Assembly: GCA_033977485.1 (NCBI GenBank)
Contig: CM066983.1
Location: 62,925,010 to 62,989,009 of the forward strand
Length of the DNA stretch: 64,000 nt
From: Hydrangea macrophylla
Lineage: Eukaryota > Streptophyta > Magnoliopsida > Cornales > Hydrangeaceae
Direction: 5' to 3'
Shown: piece after piece, positions 44,061 to 55,843 of the stretch
Layout of the letters: every line of letters begins with the position of its first letter
Position numbering within the stretch: position 1 is the first letter of the stretch
Translations under genes and position numbers: made by a program
The notes under the pieces: generated by a model
What the model was told of the DNA's origin: nothing
Seen by the model: only the letters and a program-made list of their open reading frames with translations
The model's database searches: none

Positions 44061-44419
44061 TTGGGCCACCAATTTTACATACACTTTCTTTAAGATCCCC
44101 CACACACTCTAGGTCACTACTTACACACTGATACTTCTAAATTACATACACACACACACACACATGTATATACATATATTGTTTTTATTTTTTATTTTTA
44201 TATCTCTCCCAAAACCCCTCTCTCAAAGAAAAAAAAAACAAAAGCAAGAAAAGCAACCCTTTTTATTTTACTTTAAACTAGAAAACATCTTTTTCTTTGT
44301 ACTTATTTACTTCCAAAATGAAAAAAAGAAGAATAAGAAAATAAAAATACGAATAAATACTGACTAGACTTTAAAGGCCACCTTCGCACTAGGGTAGACC
44401 CTACATGTAAATTTCTTCA

Positions 44420-44640
44420 TCCTCTACCATCGTGAACCAACCTTGTTTGATGATCACTTGGTCACCATCGTGAACTAGCATCGTTTGTGATCACTTGGTT
44501 TTTTCAGTTAGCAGGACTGGAACTGTTAGATTTACTTTTATGTCTTTACTGCTTTACACCATCGTGAACTGGCATCGTCCGATCACTTGGTCACCATCGT
44601 GAATTGGCATCGTCCCAGATCACTTGATTTTCTGGGTAGC
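44420..44640. repeat. dispersed tandem phrase CACCATCGTGAACTRGCATCGT
   Basis: Four related units of about 30-45 bp carry ACCATCGTGAAC, then GCATCGT, then GATCACTTGGT (about 44428, 44461, 44559 and 44592). Spacing is irregular. Confidence 0.65.
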
Positions 44641-44654
44641 CAGATCGACTAGAA

Positions 44655-44789
44655 CTACTAGATACTAACTCATAAATGTACTAACTCATTACTGTGCTAA
44701 CTCATTATTTTGCTAACTCATTACTGTGTTAACTCATAATTGTACTAACTCATTACTGTGCTAACTCATAGCGGTATTAACTCATAACT
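44655..44789. repeat. 16-17 bp minisatellite (CTAACTCATTACTGTG)
   Basis: About eight imperfect units of TACTAACTCATTACTGTG. The solo LTR inserted at the right edge; one or two more units continue after it at 49569-49600. Confidence 0.8.
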
Positions 44790-44877
44790 ATACTTGTAAC
44801 ACCCGCTCTCCCACGTTTTGTATTTAATATTGCTTTAGCATGCATAATTATGAGTTAATGATAATTATAGTGTTATG

Positions 44878-45293
44878 CAGGGGCGGACCCAAGATTTTTG
44901 GTCAGGGGGGGCCTAAATTATACGGGGGTTCGGGGGCAGCGCCCCCGAGTTGAATTTTTTTAGGTCTACTTATAAATAATTATGTGTAAAACTGTAAAAT
45001 TGGTTTAACACCCGTAATTTGGGGTAAATCATGTAATTTTAGGGGGCCTATTTCAAAAACATGTAATATATTACATATAAATCTAGAATTTTCAAAAGTC
45101 CATGGGGGCCTATGTCTTAAACCTATAAAATATTGTATGTAAATCTAAAATTTTCAAAAGTTCAGGAGGGGCCTGTGTGAATTTTAGGAGGGCCTAGTTG
45201 TAAAATTTATAAAATATTATATGTAATTATGTAATTTTCAAAAGTTCAGGGGGGACCTGTGCCGCCCCTGAGTTATACCTCAGTCAGTCACTG
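44878..45293. mobile_element. hAT-like non-autonomous element (416 bp)
   Basis: Starts CAGGGGCGGACCC and ends CAGTCACTG, flanked by perfect 8-bp GTGTTATG (44870-44877 and 45294-45301). An inner match CCGCCCCTG lies 23 bp from the right end, so the right terminus may have been extended or altered. Interior has repeated AATTTTCAAAAGTYCAGGGGGGCCT-type phrases. Confidence 0.65.
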
Positions 45294-46945
45294 GTGTTAT
45301 GTGACACTTAATGGAGGTGGGTTTAACCCACTAAGTTGATTATGGTTGACCAATTGGGAACCCAGTTATGGCCAATGTGGCATACCCAAATTGGGACATG
45401 TATTGATGGGTCCTAGTTGAGAGACAGTGATACGGGAAATACCCTATGTGCATGCCTAAATGTTTATTAATGCTTAAATGAATTATTATTTTATTGTTAA
45501 TAATAACATATTGCTAGTTAGAGTCTACTTTTGTGGTTAGTTGGGATACCCTTACGAGAAAAAATTAGGACACTTTGCATGATTAGTAGGGTAATTAGAA
45601 ACTTCATATAGTTATATGGGACCACTTATGAGACCCATACATGACATAGACAAATACCCACTTAGGTTTGGGACAGTTTTTAACATGATTCATGACTAGT
45701 AAGGTCGTAATTATAATAAACTAGAAATTTGGGGATGTTATAATAAAATAAGGGAAATGCCATAAAGGAGTTGTCAAGCTTGGAGGGAGACACTCAGTCA
45801 AAATATACAGAGAGATATGAGAGAGTTGCGATGGGGTTTGCCGAGCTTCTCGACAATGATTGACGCGCCGTTCGACGTCGGTTTTCTAAATAGAACACAT
45901 AATCGGACTCTTGGAGGTGAGTGTAATGTGTTAGTTCTAATTTAGATAAGTTTTGTAATAGTTTTTGTGACCATTTTGGGGTTTTAGCTTATAATTTGTA
46001 GATTTTGTATAGGATTTGTACCTGGAGCATAGTAGGACTCTAATCCGAAGATTAGGAGCGAAAATTAAGAGGTTAGTGATATTAATTTTGAAGTTTTGAT
46101 GAATTCATGTTGGGTTCAATTGTGATGCCAAAAGCATGTCTAGATAGCCTAATTTTTATATGTTTAGTAGTAATTGATAATCCATGGTGTAAAGCTATAC
46201 GTAATTTATTAGCAATGTATAGTAATATGGTGTGATGTTTAAATAAGCATGTTAAGTTACCTATTTGGGTCAATGGGATTACTGGGTACAATATCACCAT
46301 GAGGTAATCGATGTGGTGACAACCACGGACATTAGATGCCTATAAGACCTCACGTTTGAATATGTGGGTCATGACTAGTCGCGTGGGCTTGGAGAGTAGA
46401 GTCGCAGACCAGCCGATAGTGGTGGAAAGTTGTCACACCTGTTCCAGAAATTTATGATTTTTTTAAAATGCATCATTTGAGATTTTTGAAATTATTAATG
46501 TTATTAATAATTTGAATTGAGGTTGACTGTGAGTCAACGGTAAGGTGTCAGTAAGGACACGAGAACATGGCAGTTCATATTGCATGGGCATGACTAATGA
46601 CATTTATATGATTTAAATGTTATTTGACTTTATCTGGTATTTGATGAATAGTAATTTTATCTGTGTTGTGGGAATTCTGGTAATCTTTGATAATGTTATA
46701 TCATTTTGAGAACTGTGGTGAGAATGCGAGTGATACGTTAATTAAAAAGGTAGGTTGTGTAGAGATTCCACAGAATATAGTTTTCGGACGTTATTTTGGA
46801 CCCAAACGAAACCTAGTCGGAAACTTTTGAAATTTATAGTTTTCACTCGTAAAGGTATAAACTGGACGTGTGCAAAGTTTCATGGGTTAATTAGAAGTTT
46901 GAGAAACTTGCGGGGAGGTAAACGTAAACTTCTAGAAAGTTTGTC

Positions 46946-46954
46946 TATATATAG
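46946..46954 (+). promoter_or_regulatory. TATA box of solo LTR H
   Basis: TATATATAG, the same nonamer as in element A's LTR, followed by a GAGAGAGGAG leader. Confidence 0.5.
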
Positions 46955-48079
46955 AAGTGGATGAGATTTCATTCTCATCCACAACTTCTAAAAATATCTA
47001 GAGAGAGAGGAGAGAGAAGGGAGATTGAGCCAACGGGCTTTGCGACGCCGATCGATGACCATTCGTCCGTCAGATTTTCTCCAGATTCAAGATTTGAACT
47101 CGTGGAGGTAAGACCTACGTTTTGATACTACTTAGGTCGTGTTTGGCCAATTTTTGTAAAAATATTAATTCTAGACTTTTGGGGAAAATCAGGTAAAACT
47201 CGTAGGAATCGCGTATAATTTGGAATCCGACGATTAATTAGCCCCCTAGACGATCCTTTAAAGTTTGAAGAGAATCGCACGAGGTATGAATTCTAGATCT
47301 ATGAAATATATGGATTTTCATGTTTTGAACATCATTTTTGATATTCTTGGATCCGGGCGAAATTCATGTATTAATTAGGCCCGTTAATTATGCACGTGAA
47401 ATTATATGAAAAGCACGTATAACTGTTTATGTGAGCATGATATGTGTCTACTTGGGTCAAAGGGGAGTTTGGTGCAAATTCATCAGGGGTAAGCTCCTCG
47501 AACCTTGAGGATTGTGATTTGATTGCGATTGTGATGGAATTGGAATTGTGGTTGTGTCTGGATTGGAGGTGGGCCCAACCAGGACACGGTAGCTGATATG
47601 GAGGAAGGCCCAACCAGTGTACGAGATGCGTGGGAGAGGTGGGCCTCCTACGGCATCGACCGGATGAATGTGTACCACTCACCCTAGAGACCATTTCTAT
47701 GTGTTTTAGATGCTTACATCATGAACTGTCATATAAGCATACATTTAGAATTGTACGCTCAGCATATAGCTGAGCAGTGGAGATGAACTCCATTGCAGGT
47801 AAGAAGAAAGACAAGAAGTAGCGTGATGAGTGAGGCTGATGAACGCCGGGGAAATTACAATTGTATATGTTTTTGTTTTAACTTCTAAAACTTGTGTAAG
47901 GATTTATAAATTGTAAAATGTTGTAATAGATCCATGGATTAGTTTCGCAGTATTGTAATCTTGTAATTGAATGCATGTGGTTATGTTTTAAATGTTGTAA
48001 TTGGCGTTGTTTGTGATTATTTGTGGATATTGAGAAACATGTGTTAGTATTATCAACACAGGGCTGCCCAGCAAGGGAG

Positions 48080-48417
48080 CAGTCGACTGGACCCTGTATC
48101 AGTCGACTGGATCCCGTGTGTTTGAGACACTGAAAGTGAATAGTAAGAGAAGCAGTCGACTGGACCCTTGATCAGTCGACTGAACCACTGTTGAATTTGG
48201 CCACTGCTTTGATTAATGGTAAAACCAGTCATCTGAGTCCATCAGTCGACTGGACCCCTTTTGAAATGTTGCATTTTGGTTCTGTTTGACACAGTCGACT
48301 GGGGACCTGGATCAGTCGACTGGGTTCCTTGATCAGTCGACTGGACCTCTGTTGAGAATTTTAGGTTTTGGTTTCTGCTCAGTTCAGTCGACTGGACCCT
48401 AGGAGCAGTCGACTGAA
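48080..48417. repeat. phased palindrome array H (CAGTCGACTG)
   Basis: Eleven sites (ten perfect CAGTCGACTG, one decayed at 48226) start at 48080, 48100, 48153, 48173, 48226, 48243, 48292, 48313, 48334, 48385 and 48406. Within clusters spacing is 17-21 bp; clusters repeat at about 72-73 bp (48080/48153/48226; 48313/48385). Text between sites is mostly unrelated. Confidence 0.9.
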
Positions 48418-49567
48418 CCCCTATTTTCAAAAATGATTCTTTTGAATGTGTTTTCTTTTGGCCACAACTTTTTACAACTCTGATTTTAATGGATTTTAAT
48501 AATGTTTTCCGCTGCTATTGACTTTAATGGAACTGGATGAGCCTTGGTGGCGTGCCACGTGTCCTATTTCCACGCGTAGTGGGATGGGTCGTGACAAAAG
48601 TAATCACCGGATACTATAATTTCTTATAATGTGTTGTATTTAACATGTTTATTATCCATGATCACTATTAATGTTACTCACTAAGCCTATAGCTTATATA
48701 TTGTAGTGGTTAGTGAACAAGGCGATACTCCGAAAAAGTAAATGGATTTGGCGAGATCATGTGGGCAAGTGTTTCCTGTTTAAAGTCTAGAACTTGTAAA
48801 AATTGGTTATAATCGGTTTAATCTAGATTATGTTATGTAGATAACTTTGGTTTCAAGACTATGTATAATTATCGTAGTGGAACTTATGTAGTAATTATAT
48901 CAAGTCATAGTTAGTTCATGTATCAAGGTTGTAATATAAGAGTTCCGGTTATTGGTCTATTGTGTATATCCGTGTTTACAATTATATTTTGCGTGATTGT
49001 AATAGAGCGTTAGAGCTCGGAGTTTCACTCAACGAGCTTGGGATTGAGTTGATTAATCATTGTTGTTTTCTTTTAATGTTGGTTGGTACTAGCGATGGCT
49101 ATTTTTATGGTTTTGTTTATATTCCTAATGGCATGGTAAGAAGTCCTACAAGTTGTTTTGGTATTAATTGAGACTTATCTAAAGTTGTGTTCAGTTAGAA
49201 ATTGCAAATTAGGGAAAAAGCTATGGAATTCTATAGCAGGTACCTAAGACCGGTCCTTAGTACCCCTAAGCCCGGTCCATGGTACCCCTGGGTGACTTTT
49301 AAGTTTTGGTTTTCTGCAACTTTTTAATTGATGAAAGGTTACCCCCAAGGATCCTATTAACCCAAAAGAATACTACTTTTGGAAACTACCCTTTTAATTA
49401 ACTTTTAAAATAGGATTGTTGTCCAAAACTTGAAAGAGCCATTGTCAGTGTATTCTTTGTTTCAAAACTTTGTTTTAAACTTGTTTATGGAACTCTAATG
49501 ACGTGAGATGAGCCTTGGTGGTGCACCACGTGTTCTGGAATCATATGGGTGGTTTCAGGGCGTGACA

Positions 49568-50386
49568 GTACTAACTCATAACTATACTAAATTACTAACT
49601 CCTAAATAAATTCATTCATTACTTTACTTATTTTTCATATCCCTTCAAACTTGCACCGACCCTTACTTCCGGTATAAAAACAAAAAAATGAAAAATTCAA
49701 AAAACATAAAAAAAATAAAAAATTCAAAAACATTTTATCATTTACCTCGAAAAAGGTCTTTTCTGTCAAGTTAATCAATAGCTTGATGGAAAAGAAATTT
49801 GGGCACAATACTCATTACTTGCATGGTCGATCTATTCCTCTTTTCAAGGTTAAAGTCTAGGACTACACCATCAACGGTTAAAGTTCCTAAGTACACCAAT
49901 TCTCACTCAAATCACTTTTCCAAAACTTACTACTCTTTTAAAGGTTAAATCCTAGGACTCCACCGTACAGTTTAAAGTTCCTAGCTACACCGACTTTTAC
50001 TCAAAACACTACTTCATACTCGCATGGTCTAAATCGACCAACTTTTCAAATCACTTGCATACACTCACACATATACAAAGCACAGAACTATGTACAGCTT
50101 GATTCTCGACTTGAGTTATGTATGAAACCCTTCACTTAGGTGTGGTGGTAATCTTTCATTTTTTGATTTCTTGTAAATATCTTATCGTCTATTTCTTTAC
50201 TTATGCCTCATTAATATAAAAATCACTAGAACCAAAAATCGTGTTTTCACAGATGTTCGAAGGTGCCTAATACATTCCCTCTACATAACCAAGTTCTTGA
50301 GCCCATCTCAAAATCTCTGGTTTTCACATGGCTATTCAGTGTCATCACTTTTAAAGTGCCCACTTTTCTCAAAAAATTCAAAAGAG
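49568..50386. other. spacer after the solo LTR
   Basis: Starts with remaining minisatellite units, then AT-rich sequence with a loose repeat of GGTTAAAG(T/T)CCTAGGACT-like phrases (49845-49985). No gene. Confidence 0.5.
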
Positions 50387-50857
50387 TTATATTGATAAAC
50401 ATAGAAAGGACATAGATTTCAATATCGGAGATCACGCACTCCTGAAAGTTTTTCCAATTCGAGGTGTCGTACATTTTGGACAAAAGAGAGGGAAGTTATC
50501 TCGTCGGTTCATCGGACCATTTGAGATATTGAAATGCATCTAAAAAGTAGCATATTGACTCGCATTGCCACCAAAAATGTCTGGAGTACACAACGTTTTT
50601 CATATTAGCATGTTGAGTGAATACAAAGGTGAACCTTCGTATGCTATTGATTCAATAACATTGAGGTCCACGAGAATGTCACTTATAAGGAGAGACCCAT
50701 ACGAATTTTGGATCAAAGAATGAAGAAGTTGCAGAACAAGGACATTTTCTTAGTGAAAGTTCATTGGAAGTACTATGACGAGAATGATGCATCCTGGGAA
50801 TTAGAATTAGAAATGAGAATTAAGTACCCAGAATTGTTTCAAGATTCGTCAACTTAG
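50387..50857 (+). pseudogene. Element E: chromovirus integrase C-terminus and chromodomain remnant
   Basis: Reads SYIDKHRKDIDFNIGDHALLKVFPIRGVVHFGQ, then RRFIGPFEILKCI, with TAA and TGA stops, VHNVFHISMLSEYKGEPSYAID, and after a frame change RPIRILDQRMKKLQNKDIFLVKVHWKYYDENDASWELE, a chromodomain-like end. It is homologous to the tails of B and C but more diverged. Everything upstream of the integrase C-terminus is absent. Confidence 0.8.
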
Positions 50858-50891
50858 ATTTCGGGACAAAATCTCTATTAAAACTGGTGAG

Positions 50892-52197
50892 TGTAGCAAC
50901 CTGTAATTTTTGATTCAATATTTTAAATAAAAATACCAAGTTTTGTATTACTATAGTGTTTTATATACCCGAAGATCGTATTATATTAATCATAAATAAA
51001 TACTAATTAATTTATTATTCACAATTTTTGTAATTTAATTACGTAACCACTGTTATTTTATGTGCGACACAAATGGCGCAAATATACCTGACTATCAACA
51101 ACTTTCGAGCGACAACACGTAAGACTACGGCACAAAAAAATCCTTCAGTTTTGGGAATAGTCACTATTTAAATATAATTTAATGTTCTTTGCCATTAAGG
51201 TTCCAAATGATTCTATTTTGGATATTTTCTTAAAAACTAATTAGCCAAACAAGGCTTAAAATATATATGCAGTGTGCTTATGTATGTGTTGTATGTGTGT
51301 GTGTGTGTATGTGTGTGTGTGTATGTGTGTATGGTGAATGATTGAAGGGAACTTGGTCCCCAAACTAGCAAAACATTGTATATATGTATACCTACACACA
51401 CTCATACTCTTTATACTCTCCCTCACCACACAAAATAGAAAATACAGAGAGAGGAAGAGAAATACAGAGAGAGAGAGAGAGAGAGCAACTAGATTTTGAT
51501 CATCATAGTTAGGAGCTCGGGTCTTTTAGTTTTCTCAGGAGTTCTCTACCCATCTGCAAATTCAACTTTGCGAGTATTTTAAACTCACTCCCAGTGTATT
51601 TCAGTGTCTTAATAATATAATAGAGGCTGTGTAGGGGTGTGTGTGTGTCTGTATATATATAATATAGATATATAGCCATGGAAGCTCGAAAAATAACGAT
51701 ACCGAAAATGTTAACCAAAATGCGTTATGTGAATGAAAAATGAATGATTAGGACCTGACACCTATAGAGGCTAGGTTTCAAGTTCGAAAAGATAAAAAAT
51801 AACAATCGTGACGAATGTTCAATTTTAAGTTTCGCCGAATTATGATTTTTCTAAAATTTGTTAACCAAAATGCGTTATGTGAATGAAAAATGAATGATTA
51901 GGACCTGACACCTATAGAGGCTAGGTTTCAAGTTCGGAAAGATAAAAAATAACAATCGTGCCGAATGTTCAATTTTAAGTTTCGCCGAATTATGATTTTT
52001 CTAATATTTGTAGAGCTACGGTTAAATTCGAGTTTCAAAACTTCTATATTTGTAATCTACACAAGAAAATCAAGAGAATGGTATATCATAGGACTAATTT
52101 GGATTAGGTCAGAAAATCTCAAAATTTTACAGTGACCCAGTAGCTGGAGGTTGAAAATGACCTCCAGGAGCGCTTGAGACCACCAAAGCGTGGTTGC
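50892..52197 (+). mobile_element. Element E 3' LTR, left part (cut by element G)
   Basis: Follows the chromodomain and a CGGGACAAAATCTC segment that matches the pre-LTR sequence of element B; starts TGTAGCAACCTG. Its order of GTGTGT tract, CT/GA leader and CAAGTTCGRAAAG segment parallels the B LTR. It ends where G's LTR starts; its right part is presumably beyond the window. Confidence 0.65.
51711..52010. repeat. tandem duplication, two copies of 150 bp
   Basis: TTAACCAAAATGCG begins at 51711 and again at 51861, exactly 150 bp later, and the copies differ at only a few bases. The duplication is inside E's LTR. Confidence 0.9.
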
Positions 52198-52491
52198 TGA
52201 CAAACACTGAATATTGCACATTCATGTGCCAATATAATAGACATAGTGCTCATTTAATCCCCCAAACCTCTAGTTTTACCTGCAATTTTAAATTAACATA
52301 ATTTAATGATGATGCCACTCAATTGTGTGTAATTATGTGCTTTTACATATTTTATATGTTTAGGTGAAAATAAAATGAAACGATGCAATAAAGGGAAGGA
52401 AAGAAGTAGCAATAATATCATAGTATATCCCATATGTTAGTCAAAATACGAATAGTAACAAACAGTAAAATTTTCTGTAAACTAGAAAGAA

Positions 52492-52630
52492 TCCAAAAAA
52501 AAAAAAGAAAGAAAGAAAGAAAGAAAGAAAAAATGTTTGACAAAGTTGTCACTTGACAACGATATATTAGTTATGTAAGAGTATTTGTTTCCTTTCTTCT
52601 TCTTCTTCTTCTTCTTCTTCTTCTTCTTCT

Positions 52631-52675
<45 letters not shown>
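52492..52675. repeat. microsatellites in the G LTR: A-rich, (GAAA)n, (TTC)n, (TC)n
   Basis: (GAAA)n at about 52505-52530, (TTC)n at 52594-52635, (TC)n at 52636-52673. A palindrome-like GTTGTCACTTGACAAC lies between them at 52545-52560. Confidence 0.9.
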
Positions 52676-52798
52676 TTTCAGCACAATTCAAAGGCTATCT
52701 GAGAGAGGAGGAAAAATGGGACGAGGATTGAATAAAAAAAATGGCAAACTCTGTTCAGAATGACGAATACAGTGACGAATTCGCATCAGAATCTCGTC

Positions 52799-52805
52799 TA
52801 TAAAT
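52799..52805 (+). promoter_or_regulatory. TATA box of the G LTR
   Basis: TATAAAT followed by GAGGGAGCCAATGAGAG, like the leader after element A's TATA box. Confidence 0.5.
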
Positions 52806-53085
52806 TGAGGGAGCCAATGAGAGAAACACAACCATCATCAGATCACAACACAGAGAAATTATATAGCACACCATCGTAGAGAGAATAGTTTAGGGAGCTT
52901 ATCATGTGAGCACTTCATAGTGTCCCTAAAAGTAGGAAACTATAGTTTTTTTTGCATTTTCTAGTTCTAGTAGTTGTAAAATTTTACTTTTATGTAATTG
53001 ATGATTTCATGTTCCAAAAAAATGTAACAAAACTTTGTGTACTGTATTTCTCAAATTATAATATTTGTTTTCTTGTACAACCTTT

Positions 53086-53558
53086 TGTTAGGAAATTATA
53101 TTTCCTAATAAGAGTGGGCAACATATTAATATCAATTATATTATAAGGCTATTAATTAAATGGGCTTATATTATGTGGTCTAATTGTAGGAAGCCCATGG
53201 ACTTCTACTGAGTATGGGTTTAATGAGTGGATACCAAATACTGATCCTGTTAGGAATAATGGGAACCCTAACATATCAGTATATAAAGACTTATAGGTTA
53301 TAGTCCCCAATATGTCAAATCATTATACTACTTCCTCCTCCATCCCATCAAGAGAAGGAACCCATTACAGATCTAAGGAGATTTGACTGAGGAAGACATA
53401 ACTGATCATCATCGTTTTCCTAAGGTTTGCTAATTGCTACAATGGATACAGGTATGTATTCCAATATATTATACCCTTAATAATCCGACATGATTTGATC
53501 CTAGGGCTGTGGTTTTACTACTCTAGGGTTCTACAGTTTTAATAGATCAGATCCAACA
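53086..53558 (+). mobile_element. 5' LTR of element F (473 bp)
   Basis: A TATA-like TATATAAA lies at 53280-53287. It differs from 58168-58640 at four bases. Confidence 0.95.
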
Positions 53559-53560
53559 AG

Positions 53561-53572
53561 TGGTATCAGAGC
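53561..53572 (+). promoter_or_regulatory. primer binding site, element F (initiator tRNA-Met)
   Basis: TGGTATCAGAGC, two bases after the LTR end. Confidence 0.95.
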
Positions 53573-54600
53573 ACGTTATCGTGTTGATTATTAGAGATTT
53601 TATATGCAAGATTTTGATTCGGCTTATTCATGTTTCGGTTATTAGTGTTGCTGATTCATAATATGTTTTCTTTGGATGACACTTTATTCGGTAATATTAT
53701 TAAACTATTATGATGGCACTTGATTCGATTTTGAACGGTAAGGTCACAAAATTGTGTTGATATATTAGTTGAGTCTGTTATGGCATCATGTGCCTTCCCA
53801 ACAATTTTCCACGTGTTCATCATGGCTGCATCATGATATTCATCTTGCTATCACCTGAAGGCATATAGTATCATAGATTCATGACATATTAGCAAATTGA
53901 TGGACATCATACATTCTGCGGTGCAATATATTTAGGCATTACATATTATTTTTATTCATGATGAGATTTTAATTCATCAAGTTTTCTATAGCACTTTAGA
54001 ATTTTGAATTCACACGCGATATGAAATATTGGTTAATTCATAGCATGAATTAAGTTTTATGGTAGCTTAAGATTTTGGGGTCTATTTTAAACTCCAATAC
54101 AATATGTCTGATATTTTTAAATAAATAAATTGAAATAATATGTTGCCAAAGTAACCTCTGTTGTGTAAATTTATTTATTTTAAAATATTAAGATGGTATA
54201 TCTGTTGTTTCATGCGATTAACAATCGGCCCAAAGGAAGATTTTTAATTGGCTGAATGACGGGTGTACATGTGGTGGTAAATATGTGACAATTATTAAGC
54301 TAATTATCCATGTGGGCAGTGAGTCGGCCCAAAGGAAGGCCACTGTCTGACAGGACTTATTGTCAATATTTGATCACTACACGGAGAGTACCACTTACAG
54401 TTGATATTTCTGTCCAAAGACTAAATGTCAATGTTGTCCTAGGTATCCTGTGATGGGCCCACCATCAAGTAAATTATTTAATGTGTCATGCATGCATATA
54501 TATATATAAAGTATTCATAATACGTTTATGACATGACATGTTATTAATTATGAGCATATTATTTTATTTTATTTTGTTCTCTATTCAGTTTCTGCTACAG
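53573..54600 (+). other. leader region of element F
   Basis: About 1 kb between primer site and gag without a gene. It includes two related phrases, CGGCCCAAAGGAAG, at 54226 and 54327. Unusually long for a small copia element; packaging signals are expected here but none can be named. Confidence 0.5.
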
Positions 54601-54635
54601 CTACAAATGTTTCTGCTCAAATTAGTGCTATCCCA

Positions 54636-55208
54636 ATGCTGAATGGGGGAAACTTTAAGGTCTGGAAAGAGAACGTAGAAATTGTTCTCGGATGTATGGA
54701 TTTGGACTTTGCGCTAAGGACCGAACGACCCACTTCGACTACGGAAAACCCGAATGAGGGTAAAATTGAGAAGTGGGATCGCTCGAATCGCATGAGTCTG
54801 ATGATTATGAAACGTTCCATTCCGGAAGCGTTTCGAGGCTCGATCACTGAGAGCACAAATGCTAAGAAGTTCCTCTCTGAATTAAAACTATCTTTTGCTA
54901 AAAATGAAAAGTCGGAAACGAGTACCGTTTTGGGTACTCTGATTTCCACGAGGTATAAAGGAAAGGGGAACATAAGGGAGTACATTATGGAAATGTCTCA
55001 TCTCTGTGGGAAACTCAAGGCACTAAAGTTAGAGCTGTCTGAGGACTTGCTCGTGCATTTGGTTCTCATATCTCTTCCTGCACAATTCAGTCAATTTAAA
55101 GTAAGTTATAACACCAAAAGGACAAATGGACTCTTAATGAGCTCATATCTCACTGTGTGCAAGAAGAGGAAAGAATCTAGTGAGACAAGACTGAAAGTGC
55201 TCACTTAG
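54636..55208 (+). pseudogene. Element F gag (frameshifted)
   Basis: MLNGGNFKVWKENVEIVLGCMDLDFAL begins a copia gag of the UBN2 type (KFLSELKLSFAKNEKSET, YIMEMSHLCGKLKALKLELSEDLLVHLVLISLP). The frame upstream is also open, so translation may start earlier (ATG 54608, MFLLKL, is out of frame). A slip near 55120 moves the expected NELISHCVQEEE segment to another frame, ending this one at 55206-55208. Confidence 0.85.
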
Positions 55209-55258
55209 CATCAACCTCTCAGAATAATAAAAGGAAGAGAGCTAAGGATGCTGCAGAT

Positions 55259-55834
55259 GTGACACCTCAGCAGAAGGAACTAAAGAAGCAAAATGAGGAA
55301 TTCCTTTGCTATTTTTGCAAGAAGAGAGGCCACATGAAGAGAGACTGTCCCAAATACGCTGCTTGGCGTGCAAAGAAGGGTAAGCTTCTCGTTCTGGTTT
55401 GTTCTGAAGTTAATTTAGCTTCTGTACCTAAAGATACTTGGTGGGTAGATTCTGGTGCTACTACTCACATAAGTATGTCTATGCAGGGTTGCCTGTGGAG
55501 CCGGTCGCCAACTGATGCTGAAAGATTCATCCTTGTGGGCGATGGCAAGAAAGTTCTAGTGGAAGCTTCAGGAAATTTTAGATTATTATTAAAGACTGGT
55601 GTTTATTTGGATTTGATTATGACTTTTGTTGCACCGTCTTTTAGACGGAATTTAGTTTCTATTTTTAATTTGGACAAATCTGGTTGTGCTTGTTCTTTTG
55701 GAAATAATAAAGTTAGTCTATTTCAAGATTCAAAACTTATTGGTACCGGTTCTTTGATTGATAATCTTTATATGCTAAACACTGTTATTTCCTATAATGA
55801 AATTCTGCATACTTATTCACGAGGTACAAAGTGA
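55259..55834 (+). pseudogene. Element F zinc knuckle and protease
   Basis: CYFCKKRGHMKRDC is a CCHC knuckle at about residue 18; WWVDSGATTHIS is the copia protease active site at about residue 62; the protease fold continues to LIGTGSLIDNLYML. It stops at TGA 55832-55834, just before the GAG-pre-integrase part. Confidence 0.85.
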
Positions 55835-55843
55835 AAATTAAGT

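Larger units (their letters stand above)
46431..48596 (+). mobile_element. inner solo LTR H (2166 bp)
   Basis: Starts TGTCACACCTG and ends GGGTCGTGACA, flanked by a perfect 5-bp duplication AAAGT (46426-46430 and 48597-48601). A TATA box lies at 46946-46954. No internal domain is present, so it is a solo LTR. It holds the GTCGAC palindrome array near its 3' end. Confidence 0.8.
44795..49567 (+). mobile_element. outer solo LTR, interrupted by a hAT-like element and inner solo LTR H
   Basis: Starts TGTAACACCCGC and ends GGGCGTGACA. Flanks ATACT (44790-44794) and GTACT (49568-49572) are a 5-bp duplication with one mismatch. Removing the two insertions leaves about 2.2 kb with no internal coding region or primer site, so it is a solo LTR left by recombination. 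Its 3' end (GCCTTGGTGGTGCACCACGTGTTCTGG) resembles the end of H, so the two are related families. Confidence 0.7.

Noticed and set aside
47371..47694. Minus-strand ORF of 107 codons in solo LTR H
   Set aside because: No family likeness, sits inside an LTR, and an overlapping frame of similar length is also open.
54617..54985. Minus-strand ORF of 122 codons over copia gag
   Set aside because: It is the antisense shadow of the recognised UBN2-type gag.
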